NCBI GenBank assembly: GCA_003485885.1 | Contig: DNHM01000425.1 | Span: forward strand, 1-9,894 | Reading direction: 5' to 3' | From: Acidimicrobiaceae bacterium | GTDB lineage: Bacteria > Actinomycetota > Acidimicrobiia > Acidimicrobiales > UBA10347 | Length of the DNA stretch: 9,894 nucleotides | Shown here: piece by piece, positions 1 through 7,221 of the stretch | How positions within the stretch are numbered: the stretch's first letter is position 1 | How the letters are laid out: every line of letters begins with the position of its first letter | The notes under the pieces: generated by a model | Told to the model about the DNA's origin: nothing | The model's input: the letters and a program-made list of their open reading frames with translations, nothing else | The model's database searches: none | Program-made: the position numbers and the translations under genes

Positions 1-656
1 TCGCCAGGCGCCAGATCGATCGGTTCACGAGCGAGCGCCGTGAGTTTGACCGCAGCGTCGTCGAGTTTGCGGTTGAACGCAGCGTCGTCCCATGCGAACC
101 CGGCGTAGGAGTTCTTGACTGCCTTGTCGGCTCGCAGATAGAACGTCCAATCGAAGTTGAATGTCGACGTTTCGAACCAGTTGCGCTGACCCAACGAATT
201 GGCAAACGCACTAGCCATGCCGCCCGATGTGTAAATGCCGACGAGGTCCTTGTCGCCGGCACCCTGGGCGATCGCCGACAACGCCTGGTCGCGATCGGGG
301 AGCTCGTTGTCGCCGACATGATGCGACGAGGTCACCTCGGTATTGATCACAAGGTATGGATCGTCGGGGACCGCAGCCCGTTGCTCGCGTAGCCGCTCGA
401 GCACCCGCTCAACGCGTGCCTGGTCGCTGACCTCATCGCCTGACAGTTGCACGGTCGCCTCGGTGTGGCGTTTCCCTTCGATCAGATCAACGTCGATTGT
501 CGTCTGTTCGATCGAGCCGGCCTGACGAACACGAGCGTCGTTGAACCTGGCGAAGGCGGTGGACTCGGTATGAGCCGAGACGAGGAGGATCTCGTCACCG
601 TTGAGTCGAGCAGTGGCGCTGGTTACGAGATCGTCGAAGTACTGCTGGTCAATCAT
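1..656 (-). CDS. tldE: TldE/PmbA-type metalloprotease subunit (partial, C-terminus off the window)
   Basis: Reading the minus strand from ATG at 656 gives 218 codons with no stop before the left edge, beginning MIDQQYFDDLVTSATARL. The family is usually about 450 residues, so roughly half is present. It resembles the N-terminal half of TldE/PmbA: residues 1-110 form the alpha/beta domain containing TESTAFARFNDARVRQ, followed by a GIYTSGGMASAFANS-like stretch (from about residue 142) typical of the family. No HExxxH motif occurs in the visible part, as expected for TldE, which is the non-catalytic partner of TldD in the known heterodimer. The start overlaps the tldD stop in an ATGA (656-653), with GGAG seven bases upstream, which fixes the start and suggests translational coupling. 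Known role of the pair in E. coli: proteolysis of unfolded peptides, including maturation of microcin B17 and degradation of the CcdA antitoxin. The substrate here is unknown. Confidence 0.88.
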   Translation of the reverse strand, partial: MIDQQYFDDLVTSATARLNGDEILLVSAHTESTAFARFNDARVRQAGSIEQTTIDVDLIEGKRHTEATVQLSGDEVSDQARVERVLERLREQRAAVPDDPYLVINTEVTSSHHVGDNELPDRDQALSAIAQGAGDKDLVGIYTSGGMASAFANSLGQRNWFETSTFNFDWTFYLRADKAVKNSYAGFAWDDAAFNRKLDDAAVKLTALAREPIDLAPG

Positions 657-2110
657 GCGTCGGCTCCGAAAACTTCGATGTTGTTGAACCGGCAGACCGG
701 CGATGCATGGCCGGTGCCAATGACCTGATTGAGTTCACCCTTGCCGCAATTCGGTGTCCCCATGACCGCGAAGCTGTCGGTGTCACCCACGCCGCTTAGG
801 TTGCGCCAGAAGTTGCGGGAGATTCCCCTGTAGCCGGGGTTGCGCACGATCTCTGCAAGTTCGCCGTTGCGAATGACCTGGCCCATTTCACAGCCGAACT
901 GAAACTTGTTGCGAGAATCATCGATCGACCAGGAGTTGTTCGTATGCATAAAGACACCGTGCTCGACACCGGCCACCAAAGCACTGGTTGGTGTGGCGCC
1001 CGGCTCGATATTCAGGTTTGCCATACGATCGATTGGTGGCCGGTTCCACGAACACGCTCGTGAGTTGGCCACCCCCTCCATACCCGAACGAGCCTGCGAC
1101 GTCGCGCTGCCAAGTGGCCGCAGCAGCACACCGTCCTTGATCAGATATTGGCGTGTTGCCGGGGTGCCATCGTCGTCGAATGCATACGACGCAAGCTGGC
1201 CAGGCACAGTTGGGTCGAATGTGACATTCAGCAGTTCTGAGCCGTACTGGAAGCTACCGAACATGTCAGGCGTGACGAACGAGGTGCCGGCGTAGTTCCG
1301 TTCGTCGCCGAGGATGCGGTCCAGCTCCAGCGGATGGCCGATGGATTCGTGAATCTGCAGGATCATCTGGTCGGGTGCGACCACGATGTCCACGGTGCCC
1401 GTCGGGCAATTGGGCGCTTCGAGCAGCGCCACTGCCTCGGCGCCGATGCGGGGTGCAGCGTCGCAGAAGCCGTAACGGTCGAGCACTTCGACGCCACCTT
1501 GGCCGCAATAGGAACCTCGGCCAAACGTTCGGGTCTGGGCATCGGACCCACTGGCGGCAGTCGCAACCAGCATGGGATACACGAAGTTGAAGGTCTGTTC
1601 GATCTGGCCGCCAGCACTGGAGAGCAGTAGCGATCTGACGTCACGACGCCCCAACGATGCACGGGTGTCGACGATCCGATCGTCGACCACGAGCTGGGCC
1701 TCGACATCACGCAACAGGGTTATGCGGTCTCCTAGGTCGAACTCGTCCCAGGAACGTTCGTGGGGACTTGCGTACGATCCGCTGTGGGTGAGCGACGGCG
1801 GGGCCACGGCGATGGCTCGTTCGGCAGTGGCATCGGCCCAACGTTTGGCTTCGGCAAGCGCAGCTCGCAGTCCGGATTCGCTGACGTCGGACGTGGCGGC
1901 GATTCCTGTGCCGCCACCTGACCAGACGGTGACCATGGCCCCTGAGTCGAACGAGGAGTGCACTGGTTGCACGGTGCCACGGGTGACGGCAAGCCATTCG
2001 GACTCTTCGTCGATAACACGCAGTGTCGCCTCGTCGATACCGAGGGGGAGTGCGTTGCGGAAACGCTGTTCAAGCGTGTCGGCACTACTGGGGGAGATCA
2101 CGGTCGCCAT
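653..2110 (-). CDS. tldD: TldD family zinc metalloprotease, catalytic subunit
   Basis: A 485-residue protein of normal family length. It has an N-terminal TldD/PmbA domain (about residues 25-180) and a C-terminal metalloprotease domain. The zinc motif HESIGH lies at residues 254-259 (bases 1351-1334), followed by PLELDRILGDERNYAGTSF, a form I associate with actinobacterial TldD; E. coli TldD instead reads HExxGHGLEGD. A conserved Cys in PNCGKG (C455) near the C-terminus is in the right place for the third zinc ligand known in E. coli TldD, so catalysis looks intact. TldD works as a heterodimer with TldE, whose gene overlaps its stop by 4 bp. Known substrates are unfolded or short peptides that thread into the enzyme cavity. 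The gene follows the ATP-grasp gene after 71 bp holding an inverted repeat; AAGG sits about 7 bases before the ATG. The cytoplasmic location (no signal peptide) fits processing of imported or internally made peptides. Confidence 0.93.
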   Translation of the reverse strand: MATVISPSSADTLEQRFRNALPLGIDEATLRVIDEESEWLAVTRGTVQPVHSSFDSGAMVTVWSGGGTGIAATSDVSESGLRAALAEAKRWADATAERAIAVAPPSLTHSGSYASPHERSWDEFDLGDRITLLRDVEAQLVVDDRIVDTRASLGRRDVRSLLLSSAGGQIEQTFNFVYPMLVATAASGSDAQTRTFGRGSYCGQGGVEVLDRYGFCDAAPRIGAEAVALLEAPNCPTGTVDIVVAPDQMILQIHESIGHPLELDRILGDERNYAGTSFVTPDMFGSFQYGSELLNVTFDPTVPGQLASYAFDDDGTPATRQYLIKDGVLLRPLGSATSQARSGMEGVANSRACSWNRPPIDRMANLNIEPGATPTSALVAGVEHGVFMHTNNSWSIDDSRNKFQFGCEMGQVIRNGELAEIVRNPGYRGISRNFWRNLSGVGDTDSFAVMGTPNCGKGELNQVIGTGHASPVCRFNNIEVFGADA

Positions 2111-2132
2111 CGACCGACCTTATCCCCGACCA

Positions 2133-2181
2133 CGTTTATGCACCGATTGGGTGACTATTTCGCTCGATCGGTGCAGAAACG
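2133..2181. repeat. Long inverted repeat between the ATP-grasp gene and tldD
   Basis: Arms at 2133-2147 and 2167-2181 are complementary at 14 of 15 positions. The inner nine bases TGCACCGAT / ATCGGTGCA are perfect, then one mismatch (A2138/G2176), then CGTTT / AAACG. The spacer is 19 bases. The right arm ends exactly where the ATP-grasp stop codon begins, and the left arm lies 22 bp before the tldD ATG. As minus-strand RNA it could fold as a stem behind the ATP-grasp stop, but no U-run follows, so it is not a classic intrinsic terminator. It may be a processing or stabilising hairpin, an operator for tldDE, or both. Confidence 0.6.
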
Positions 2182-3087
2182 TCAGAGTTGGAGGAGGAAG
2201 TCGAGGTAGCGGTCGATGGGGTTGAAGCCAAGTGCGGTGTCGAAGCCGGACACGAAGTTCGAATATGGGTTGAAGTCGTAATACGCAGGTTCGCCGGTGG
2301 TGGCATCGATGATGTACTCGACACCGCCAACGTCGGTGGTGGCAGCTTCCATGACCCGAGCTGCGGCAACGAGGACCGTGTCGGGCGGTGTAAACAGCGT
2401 GATGGCAGCACTGCCATCGGCATCTTCGCCGTCGATGGCGCATCCGTCGACGGCGCAGTAGTTGAAGGCGTTTGCCTGCAACCGTTGCTGGGTGCCGTAG
2501 AAGAATGACGAACCGAGCATCTCGACCCGATGGATCAGGCCATCGGCGCTCTCGATGATCCGTTGGACGACGCCGGTGCCGTCGATGCCGAGATCGACGG
2601 TTCCGGCCTGGATTGCTTGGGCTAACTCGACGGAGGAATCATGGCGGACAATGCCGCTGCCGGAGCCGCCAACATTGGGCTTGGTCAAAACAGGGAAACC
2701 CAGGGCGCCCGCAGCGGCGAGGGCATCGGCGGGCTGATAGATGCCGATAGTTGCTGGACTGCCAAGGCCGAGTTGGGTGAACATCGCAGCCTGAGCGATC
2801 TTCGACCCGCCGATGCGGTGGGTCGTAGATCCGTTGACGACGCGATGGCCGCGCAGCTCAAGCGCGGACACGATGTGGCCGGCCGCAGCCACGATGCTGG
2901 ACGGTCGTCCTGCCGACGGCATTGCATTCACTCGGTTCACCCACAGGTCGAAGCCGTCACCGAGGCCAGCGATCGAAAAATCGAACTCGCCGATATCGAA
3001 CGGGGTCACGTCGATGCCACGTTCATGGGCGCGTTGGATCAGATCGATCGACCAGGCCGGGTGTTCATGTAGTAGTGCGATCCGCAT
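2182..3087 (-). CDS. RimK-like ATP-grasp ligase, substrate unknown
   Basis: A 301-residue protein starting at ATG 3087 (MRIALLHEHPAW). A GTG 21 bases upstream is possible, but neither site has a strong Shine-Dalgarno, and starting at MRIALL gives a normal first beta strand. The order fits ATP-grasp of the RimK/glutathione-synthetase-like group. There is an N-terminal Rossmann-like pre-ATP-grasp domain (1-85), then VVNGSTTHRIGGSKIAQA (83-100) resembling the 'NS..S..K' entry to the ATP fold, with a candidate ATP-binding Lys at 96. FPVLTKPNVGGSGSGI follows (131-146; K136 and the glycine loop), then a VQRIIE strand (174-179) and VEYIID...YYDFNPYSNF (256-278), where D271 and N273 are likely Mg ligands. 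Such enzymes activate a carboxylate as acyl phosphate and join it to an amine, often adding amino acids to a peptide or small molecule. The gene sits 59 bp after the permease gene and 71 bp before tldD, suggesting a role in the same pathway. The specific reaction cannot be read from the sequence. Confidence 0.82.
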   Translation of the reverse strand: MRIALLHEHPAWSIDLIQRAHERGIDVTPFDIGEFDFSIAGLGDGFDLWVNRVNAMPSAGRPSSIVAAAGHIVSALELRGHRVVNGSTTHRIGGSKIAQAAMFTQLGLGSPATIGIYQPADALAAAGALGFPVLTKPNVGGSGSGIVRHDSSVELAQAIQAGTVDLGIDGTGVVQRIIESADGLIHRVEMLGSSFFYGTQQRLQANAFNYCAVDGCAIDGEDADGSAAITLFTPPDTVLVAAARVMEAATTDVGGVEYIIDATTGEPAYYDFNPYSNFVSGFDTALGFNPIDRYLDFLLQL

Positions 3088-3146
3088 TACGTGGGTGGTC
3101 ACCAGCACCGATGCTGCGAAGCACAGATACTGGCGACTGCGTGGGT

Positions 3147-4085
3147 TTAACCCTTAGAGCGGAGCTTGGGGTCAAGGGCATCACGAAGGCCGTCGCCGAT
3201 GAATGTCACACACAGAACGGTAAGCGAGATCATGGTGCCAGGCCAGATCACACGGGCTGGCTGCGAGGTGATGAGATCCTTGGCGTCGAACAACAGTCGG
3301 CCCCACGTTGGGAAGTCGGCCGGAAAACCGAGACCCAGGAACGACAGCGCCGACTCGGTGATGATGGCAGAAGCCACACCGAGCGAAGCAGCCACGGTTA
3401 CTGGGCTCAATACGTTGGGCAGGACGTGGCGGGTAACGATCTTGCGACCGCTGGTGCCGATGCTCCGGGCCGCAAGAACGAACTCTTCTTCCTTGATCGC
3501 AAGCACATCGCCGCGCACGATACGGGCGGTCTGCATCCAGTTCGTAATGCCGATAATGAACACAACCAATATGAAGATGCCAAGGTTCTGGCCAAACTGG
3601 TCAGTGATTGGATCGCGGAACAAGACCACGACCAAAAGAAGCAGAGGCAGCTGCGGGATCGACAAGAACAGATCGGTCAGTCGCATGAGCACACCGTCGA
3701 GTCGCCGGAAGAAACCAGCAACGACACCAATGGCGGTGCCCAGGATGACTTGGAACAACATGGCAGCTAGGCCCACAGCGATTGAGACTCGACCGCCGGT
3801 CAGGACTCGTGCGAACACGTCGCGACCGAGGTTGTCGGTGCCCATGGGGTGTTTCCACGTTGGTCCGATGTTGCGGTCAGGAACGTTGTTCTCGAACGGG
3901 TCATAGGGCAACAGGACAGGACCGAGAAAAACAGCCAGAAAGATGATGACGAGAATGACGAGCCCGATCATCGCGCCCCGGTGGCGACGAAATTGTCGCC
4001 ACACGTCAGAACGAAGCGAGCGGTACTCGGGTAGCTCATCGGGAGCTGTGTTGGTGACCTCGGAGTTGTCGGTGATATCACTCAT
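3147..4085 (-). CDS. dppC: Peptide-type ABC importer permease, DppC/OppC-like
   Basis: A 312-residue inner-membrane permease. The chosen ATG at 4085 (MSDITDNSEV) overlaps the stop of the dppB-like gene by 8 bp (ATGAGTGA), with AAGGA 7 bases upstream inside the dppB codons for PRI. A farther ATG at 4121 would lie deeper in dppB and lacks support. Residues 1-36 are a cytoplasmic OppC_N-type tail with a basic patch (RQFRRHR), and TM1 spans about 39-59. MGTDNLGRDVFARVL (81-95) is the typical DppC/OppC sequence. Further membrane segments fall at about 101-124, 144-156, 168-183, 228-250 and 280-298. The EAA loop that contacts the ATPase is EEEFVLAARSIG...VLPN (199-224). ITESALSFLGLG (242-253) is another family hallmark. 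It should form the translocation pore with DppB. Peptides are the likely solute, though nickel, opines or sugars cannot be excluded for this family. Confidence 0.92.
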   Translation of the reverse strand: MSDITDNSEVTNTAPDELPEYRSLRSDVWRQFRRHRGAMIGLVILVIIFLAVFLGPVLLPYDPFENNVPDRNIGPTWKHPMGTDNLGRDVFARVLTGGRVSIAVGLAAMLFQVILGTAIGVVAGFFRRLDGVLMRLTDLFLSIPQLPLLLLVVVLFRDPITDQFGQNLGIFILVVFIIGITNWMQTARIVRGDVLAIKEEEFVLAARSIGTSGRKIVTRHVLPNVLSPVTVAASLGVASAIITESALSFLGLGFPADFPTWGRLLFDAKDLITSQPARVIWPGTMISLTVLCVTFIGDGLRDALDPKLRSKG

Positions 4086-5097
4086 AGCGAATCCTTGGGT
4101 CGAGGAGGCCATAGAGGGCATCGGCGATCAGATTGAACAAGACCACCAAGAAGGCCGAGAAGAACGTGATTGTTTGCACCATCGGTACATCGCCGTTGCG
4201 GATCGAAGTGATGAGCAACTGTCCAATGCCATTGATGCGGAAGACCGTCTCGGTGATGATGGCCCCGCCAATAACACCTGGGATGGTCAGAGCCAGCAGA
4301 GTCACTACCGGGATCAGACTGTTGCGCATGACGTGAACATTGATGACCTTGGATTCGCTCAGGCCCTTTGAGCGAGCCGTGCGCACATATTCCTGGTTCA
4401 AGTTGTCGAGCGCCGACGCTCGTGTAAATCGGGCCAACGAACTCGCCTGGAAGAGCGTCAAGATCGAGACCGGCATGACTAACTGTTTGATCTGTATCCA
4501 GATACTTGACCAGCTCGTGAACTGCACATCGTGGGTGGTGTCATAGAACGACGGGAACCATTTGAGCTTGACGCTGAAGACGACGATGGCAAGAAGACCG
4601 GTGAAGAACACCGGCATCGAGAAACCAATCATCGAGATAAACGTGCCGACATTGTCGAACAGCGAGTACTGCTTGTAGGCCGACATGATGCCGACAGGGA
4701 TAGCAATCAGTGTTCCGAACAGTGTGCCAAGACCAAGGACCCACAACGTCTGTGGAAGGCGTTCGTAGATCGTGTCCAACGCCGGGCTTCGAGATGACCA
4801 TGAGATGATCCGGTCACGGGACTCGCAGCTACCGAAACATGTACCGGTCAGAGACTCGAACAGGTTTATCGGCTCGTTGATGAACATCAGCCGACACCAT
4901 TTGAGCCACTGAAGGATAAACGGGTCGTTGAAACCTTGAGCTTCGCGCATGCGTTCGCGTACTTCGGCCGGCACCGTCAACGGCACGTTCGAAGTCGGGT
5001 CGCCGGGCGCCTGATCCATGATGAAGAACAAAATGAAGCTAATAACTATCAGCGTCGGTATAGCAACAAGTGATCTTCGAATGATGTATCGCAGCAT
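4078..5097 (-). CDS. dppB: Peptide-type ABC importer permease, DppB/OppB-like
   Basis: A 339-residue inner-membrane permease starting MLRYIIRRSLVAIPTLIVIS, a classic DppB N-terminus with TM1 at about 8-27 and QAPGDPT (29-35) after it. The core TMs lie at about 116-139, 150-176, 206-220, 261-283 and 308-330. The EAA loop is QEYVRTARSKGLSESKVINVHVMRNSLIP (235-263, given in part here), and the C-terminus LLDPRIRYE is typical. The external loop between TM1 and TM2 (about 55-112) is longer than I would expect for DppB and holds C87 and C91 as a C-x3-C. A GGGAGGG stretch lies about 12 bases before the ATG. It follows the binding-protein gene after 123 bp that contain a strong terminator, so its transcription probably depends on read-through. 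It pairs with DppC, whose start lies within its last codons. Confidence 0.93.
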   Translation of the reverse strand: MLRYIIRRSLVAIPTLIVISFILFFIMDQAPGDPTSNVPLTVPAEVRERMREAQGFNDPFILQWLKWCRLMFINEPINLFESLTGTCFGSCESRDRIISWSSRSPALDTIYERLPQTLWVLGLGTLFGTLIAIPVGIMSAYKQYSLFDNVGTFISMIGFSMPVFFTGLLAIVVFSVKLKWFPSFYDTTHDVQFTSWSSIWIQIKQLVMPVSILTLFQASSLARFTRASALDNLNQEYVRTARSKGLSESKVINVHVMRNSLIPVVTLLALTIPGVIGGAIITETVFRINGIGQLLITSIRNGDVPMVQTITFFSAFLVVLFNLIADALYGLLDPRIRYE

Positions 5098-5134
5098 CTG
5101 CTGGTAAGCCCTCCCCAGAGTTGGGCCAGTCTAC

Positions 5135-5187
5135 AAAAAGAAACGAGGGCGTGTCGAAAGATCCGAAGATCTGTCAACACGCCCTCG
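5135..5187 (-). terminator. Intrinsic terminator/attenuator with cUUCGg tetraloop
   Basis: On the minus strand an 11-bp perfect outer stem (CGAGGGCGTGT at 5187-5177 with ACACGCCCTCG at 5154-5144) continues through two single mismatches and 2 bp to a 5-bp inner stem closed by C(UUCG)G. It is followed directly by UUUCUUUUU (5143-5135). This is a textbook Rho-independent terminator located after the binding-protein stop and before dppB. It most likely keeps binding-protein mRNA more abundant than permease mRNA, with partial read-through to dppBC. Confidence 0.9.
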
Positions 5188-5188
5188 A

Positions 5189-5220
5189 TTAACGCTCTCG
5201 TGCGTTAAAGGCTTGAAGCC
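5189..5220 (-). other. Two small hairpins between the binding-protein stop and its terminator
   Basis: A perfect 7-bp stem TTAACGC (5189-5195) with GCGTTAA (5202-5208) and a 6-base loop lies right before the terminator. A smaller GGCT/AGCC stem with a 3-base loop occupies 5210-5220, touching the stop codon. Together with the terminator they make a heavily structured 3' end that could protect the upstream mRNA from exonucleases. The role is inferred from structure only. Confidence 0.5.
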
Positions 5221-7059
5221 CTACTCGCGGGTCCATTCGTGGATGTTCCAGTATTCACTGTCCCAACCGTTGAGCGCACCGGCGGTGTTGAGTGAGTTGG
5301 CTTTCGCCGAAACCGAACCACGGCTGATAAGCGGAATCACACCGCCACTTTCCGCCGAGATGATGTCGTTCACTCGAATAACGAGGTCATTACGGTTGGG
5401 ATCATCGATAGACGCAGCGTTGAGTTCTTCCCATGTCGCGTCGAGTTCCGCATTTGAGATACGAGGCATGTTGCTACCGCCCCAGCTGCTCTCAAGCGTC
5501 GGAATCTCGGAGGTCCGCCAGTTTCCGAGATACGAAGCAGGATCAGGGAGCGTCGAACCGTTGGTGAACATCTCGATGTCGAAGAAGAACTTCCAGATAC
5601 AGGCATCGCTACCGCAGGTGCCATCGAAGAACAGACTTGCGTCCTCGTTCTTCATGTTGGCAATGACGCCAATGTCTTCCCAGTAACCCTTGATGAGGTC
5701 CTGGTTCGACTGGCGTACCGCATTGGTTGACGTTGCGTAGTCGAACTCGAGCGGCGTGCCGTCGGAAAGTTCGCGAACACCATCATCGTCGGTGTCGAGG
5801 TAGCCGAGGCCATCGAGGATGGCATTCGCTTCGTCGATGTCCTGGGTCAGGCACCAGTCGTTGTTGGTCGACTGCTGGCCCACAGGCCAGATGTTGCATG
5901 TTGGGATGCCGGTATCGCCGTAACCAACGATGACGAGTTCGTCACGGTTGATAGCAAGCGAGAGTGCCCGGGCAAACTCTGGGTTATCGGTGAAGAATGG
6001 GTTCGGGTTGTTGCCGCCGTCCCAGTTCGACCGGAGATCGCCGTCTGCGCGGTTGTCGGTCTGATTCAGGTTGATGTGCTCGACGTTCGCGGTGAACGAA
6101 ACAATCACTTCACCGTTGCCGGCATCTGCCATTGGGTTGAGGATTTCAGGTGCAACCTGCAGATTCCACGCGTAGTCCGCTTCGCCGATTTCGAGTACGG
6201 AACGAGCTGCAGCTTCTGCGTCGCCGCCACCCTTGATGGTGACGTTGCCGAAGAATGGCTCACCCTGGGCGTTGCCACGCCAGAGCGGGTTGAACTCGTA
6301 GGTCACGGTGTCTTCAGGGCGAAGTTCGACCACCATGTATGGACCAGTACCGACAGGAGCAAAGTTCTGGTCTGAACAAGCTGCCGCAGCTGCGCCAACG
6401 CAGTCCGCAAACTGCGCACGCTGGATGATCGGATTCAGGTAGCCGACAAACTGGTCGTACGGGAATGGTTTCGGATCGTTGAAGGTGATCTTCACGTTGC
6501 GATCATCAACGGCCTCGACACTGGCGACAGTGGTCAAGTCGAGACTGCAGCCAGTGGCTTCGTCGGAGCAGTACTCATAGGTGAACACAACGTCGTCAGC
6601 GGTGAACGGCGTGCCGTCAGACCACAGGACATCTTTGAGGGTCCAAGTGATTTCTGTGAGGTCGTCCGAGATGCCGTTGCCAGCAGTCGGAATGAACTCA
6701 GCAAGAGCCGGTTGGAGCACCCCGTCTGGGTCGAACCGCGCCAGCGGCTCAATTACCAGGCTGGCTGCCAACGCGTCCTTGGTACCACCGGAGAGCAGCA
6801 CGTTTGCCTGTGAAGGTGCCTGCCACTGCAGCAGGGTCAGTTCGCCACCCTGGCCAGCGGTTGACGCAGCCGGAGCTTCGTCTTCAGCTTCAGCGGGGGC
6901 TTCTTCTTCCTCTTCTTCGTCGCCGTCGTCGCTCGCAGCGACTTCGGTGGTGTCATCGTCTGTCGTCGTAGCTTCTTCAGTGTCGCTGTCGCTACCACCG
7001 CATGCCGCGGCGAAGAGAGCAAAAACGGCAAGCAGAGCCAGCAGTTTCAATCGTTTCAT
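5221..7059 (-). CDS. dppA: Peptide-type ABC importer substrate-binding lipoprotein (SBP_bac_5 family)
   Basis: A 612-residue solute-binding protein. The start at 7059 gives MKRLKLLALLAVFALFAAAC, a lipoprotein signal with lipidated Cys at residue 20, and is preceded by AGGAGG nine bases upstream; an ATG 30 bp further out would bury the signal peptide. Residues 21-68 are a Thr/Asp/Glu/Ala-rich flexible linker that should hold the domain off the membrane. The mature domain begins near GELTLLQWQ (72) and carries family-5 hallmarks: VLWSDGTPFTADDVVFTYEY (144-163), VGTGPYMVVE (236-245), EFARALSLAINRDELV (361-376) and DTDDDGVRELSDGTPLEF (422-439). Eight further Cys occur as four close pairs (164/171, 220/228, 388/403, 482/487), likely extracytoplasmic disulfides. 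It should capture the solute for DppBC. The gene lies between the ATPases and the permeases and has its own terminator and possibly its own promoter. The gene symbol reflects family role; the exact ligand is not determined. Confidence 0.93.
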   Translation of the reverse strand: MKRLKLLALLAVFALFAAACGGSDSDTEEATTTDDDTTEVAASDDGDEEEEEEAPAEAEDEAPAASTAGQGGELTLLQWQAPSQANVLLSGGTKDALAASLVIEPLARFDPDGVLQPALAEFIPTAGNGISDDLTEITWTLKDVLWSDGTPFTADDVVFTYEYCSDEATGCSLDLTTVASVEAVDDRNVKITFNDPKPFPYDQFVGYLNPIIQRAQFADCVGAAAAACSDQNFAPVGTGPYMVVELRPEDTVTYEFNPLWRGNAQGEPFFGNVTIKGGGDAEAAARSVLEIGEADYAWNLQVAPEILNPMADAGNGEVIVSFTANVEHINLNQTDNRADGDLRSNWDGGNNPNPFFTDNPEFARALSLAINRDELVIVGYGDTGIPTCNIWPVGQQSTNNDWCLTQDIDEANAILDGLGYLDTDDDGVRELSDGTPLEFDYATSTNAVRQSNQDLIKGYWEDIGVIANMKNEDASLFFDGTCGSDACIWKFFFDIEMFTNGSTLPDPASYLGNWRTSEIPTLESSWGGSNMPRISNAELDATWEELNAASIDDPNRNDLVIRVNDIISAESGGVIPLISRGSVSAKANSLNTAGALNGWDSEYWNIHEWTRE

Positions 7060-7221
7060 ATAGGAATTCCTCCTCCAAGGAGCTGGCATTCACCAGCATG
7101 ACGAACATGGTAGACCGGAATTGTCGACCCGCGCTGCTCGCGCCCATGATCCTAGAAGAGGGATCAAACACCAAAAGCCCGAGTAGCAGGCCGATGACGT
7201 CGTTCTTAGTCTCGAGGATCC
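7060..7221 (-). promoter_or_regulatory. Leader region of the binding-protein gene with candidate promoter signals
   Basis: A 162-bp gap between the dppF-like stop and the lipoprotein start. Visible elements on the minus strand: a weak stem (7191-7188 with 7180-7177) followed by TTTT, a feeble terminator candidate for the ATPase mRNA; CTTTTG and TAGGAT spaced by 17 bases, a poor -35 with a fair -10; a GCTGG/CCAGC hairpin at 7097-7082; and the strong Shine-Dalgarno AGGAGG within 7076-7070. A separate promoter for the highly needed binding protein would be sensible, but the -35 match is weak. Confidence 0.35.
7147..7166. promoter_or_regulatory. Operator-like dyad TGATCC-N8-GGATCA
   Basis: A perfect 6-bp inverted repeat with an 8-base spacer upstream of the binding-protein gene. 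The minus-strand candidate -10 (TAGGAT) overlaps its second half, so a protein bound here could block that promoter. A 6-bp dyad can arise by chance, so this is only a candidate. Confidence 0.3.

Noticed and set aside
1572..2225. Plus-strand open frame (217 codons) opposite tldD
   Set aside because: Serine/arginine-rich shadow of tldD; the conserved TldD protein on the other strand explains the open frame.
3088..3108. Upstream GTG start for the ATP-grasp gene
   Set aside because: No ribosome-binding site before it, and it adds seven residues ahead of a normal MRIALL first strand; kept only as an alternative.
3143..3153. Palindrome GGGTTTAACCC at the dppC-like stop codon, considered as a terminator
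   Set aside because: Its one-base centre cannot form an RNA hairpin with a long stem, and no U-run follows; at 11 bp it may be chance.
2922..3770. Long plus-strand open frame (282 codons) opposite the dppC-like and ATP-grasp genes
   Set aside because: It is antisense to strongly conserved coding sequence, is rich in Arg/His/Gln/Asp with no recognisable domain, and arises from the codon bias of the minus-strand genes.
7060..7089. N-terminal extension of the binding protein from the ATG at 7089
   Set aside because: It would place ten residues ahead of a perfect lipoprotein signal and span the AGGAGG ribosome-binding site of the ATG at 7059.
6992..7174. Short minus-strand frame with a TTG start overlapping the start of the binding-protein gene, considered as a leader or precursor peptide
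   Set aside because: It needs a TTG start without a clear Shine-Dalgarno, overlaps the lipoprotein signal codons in another frame, and shows no precursor-like core.
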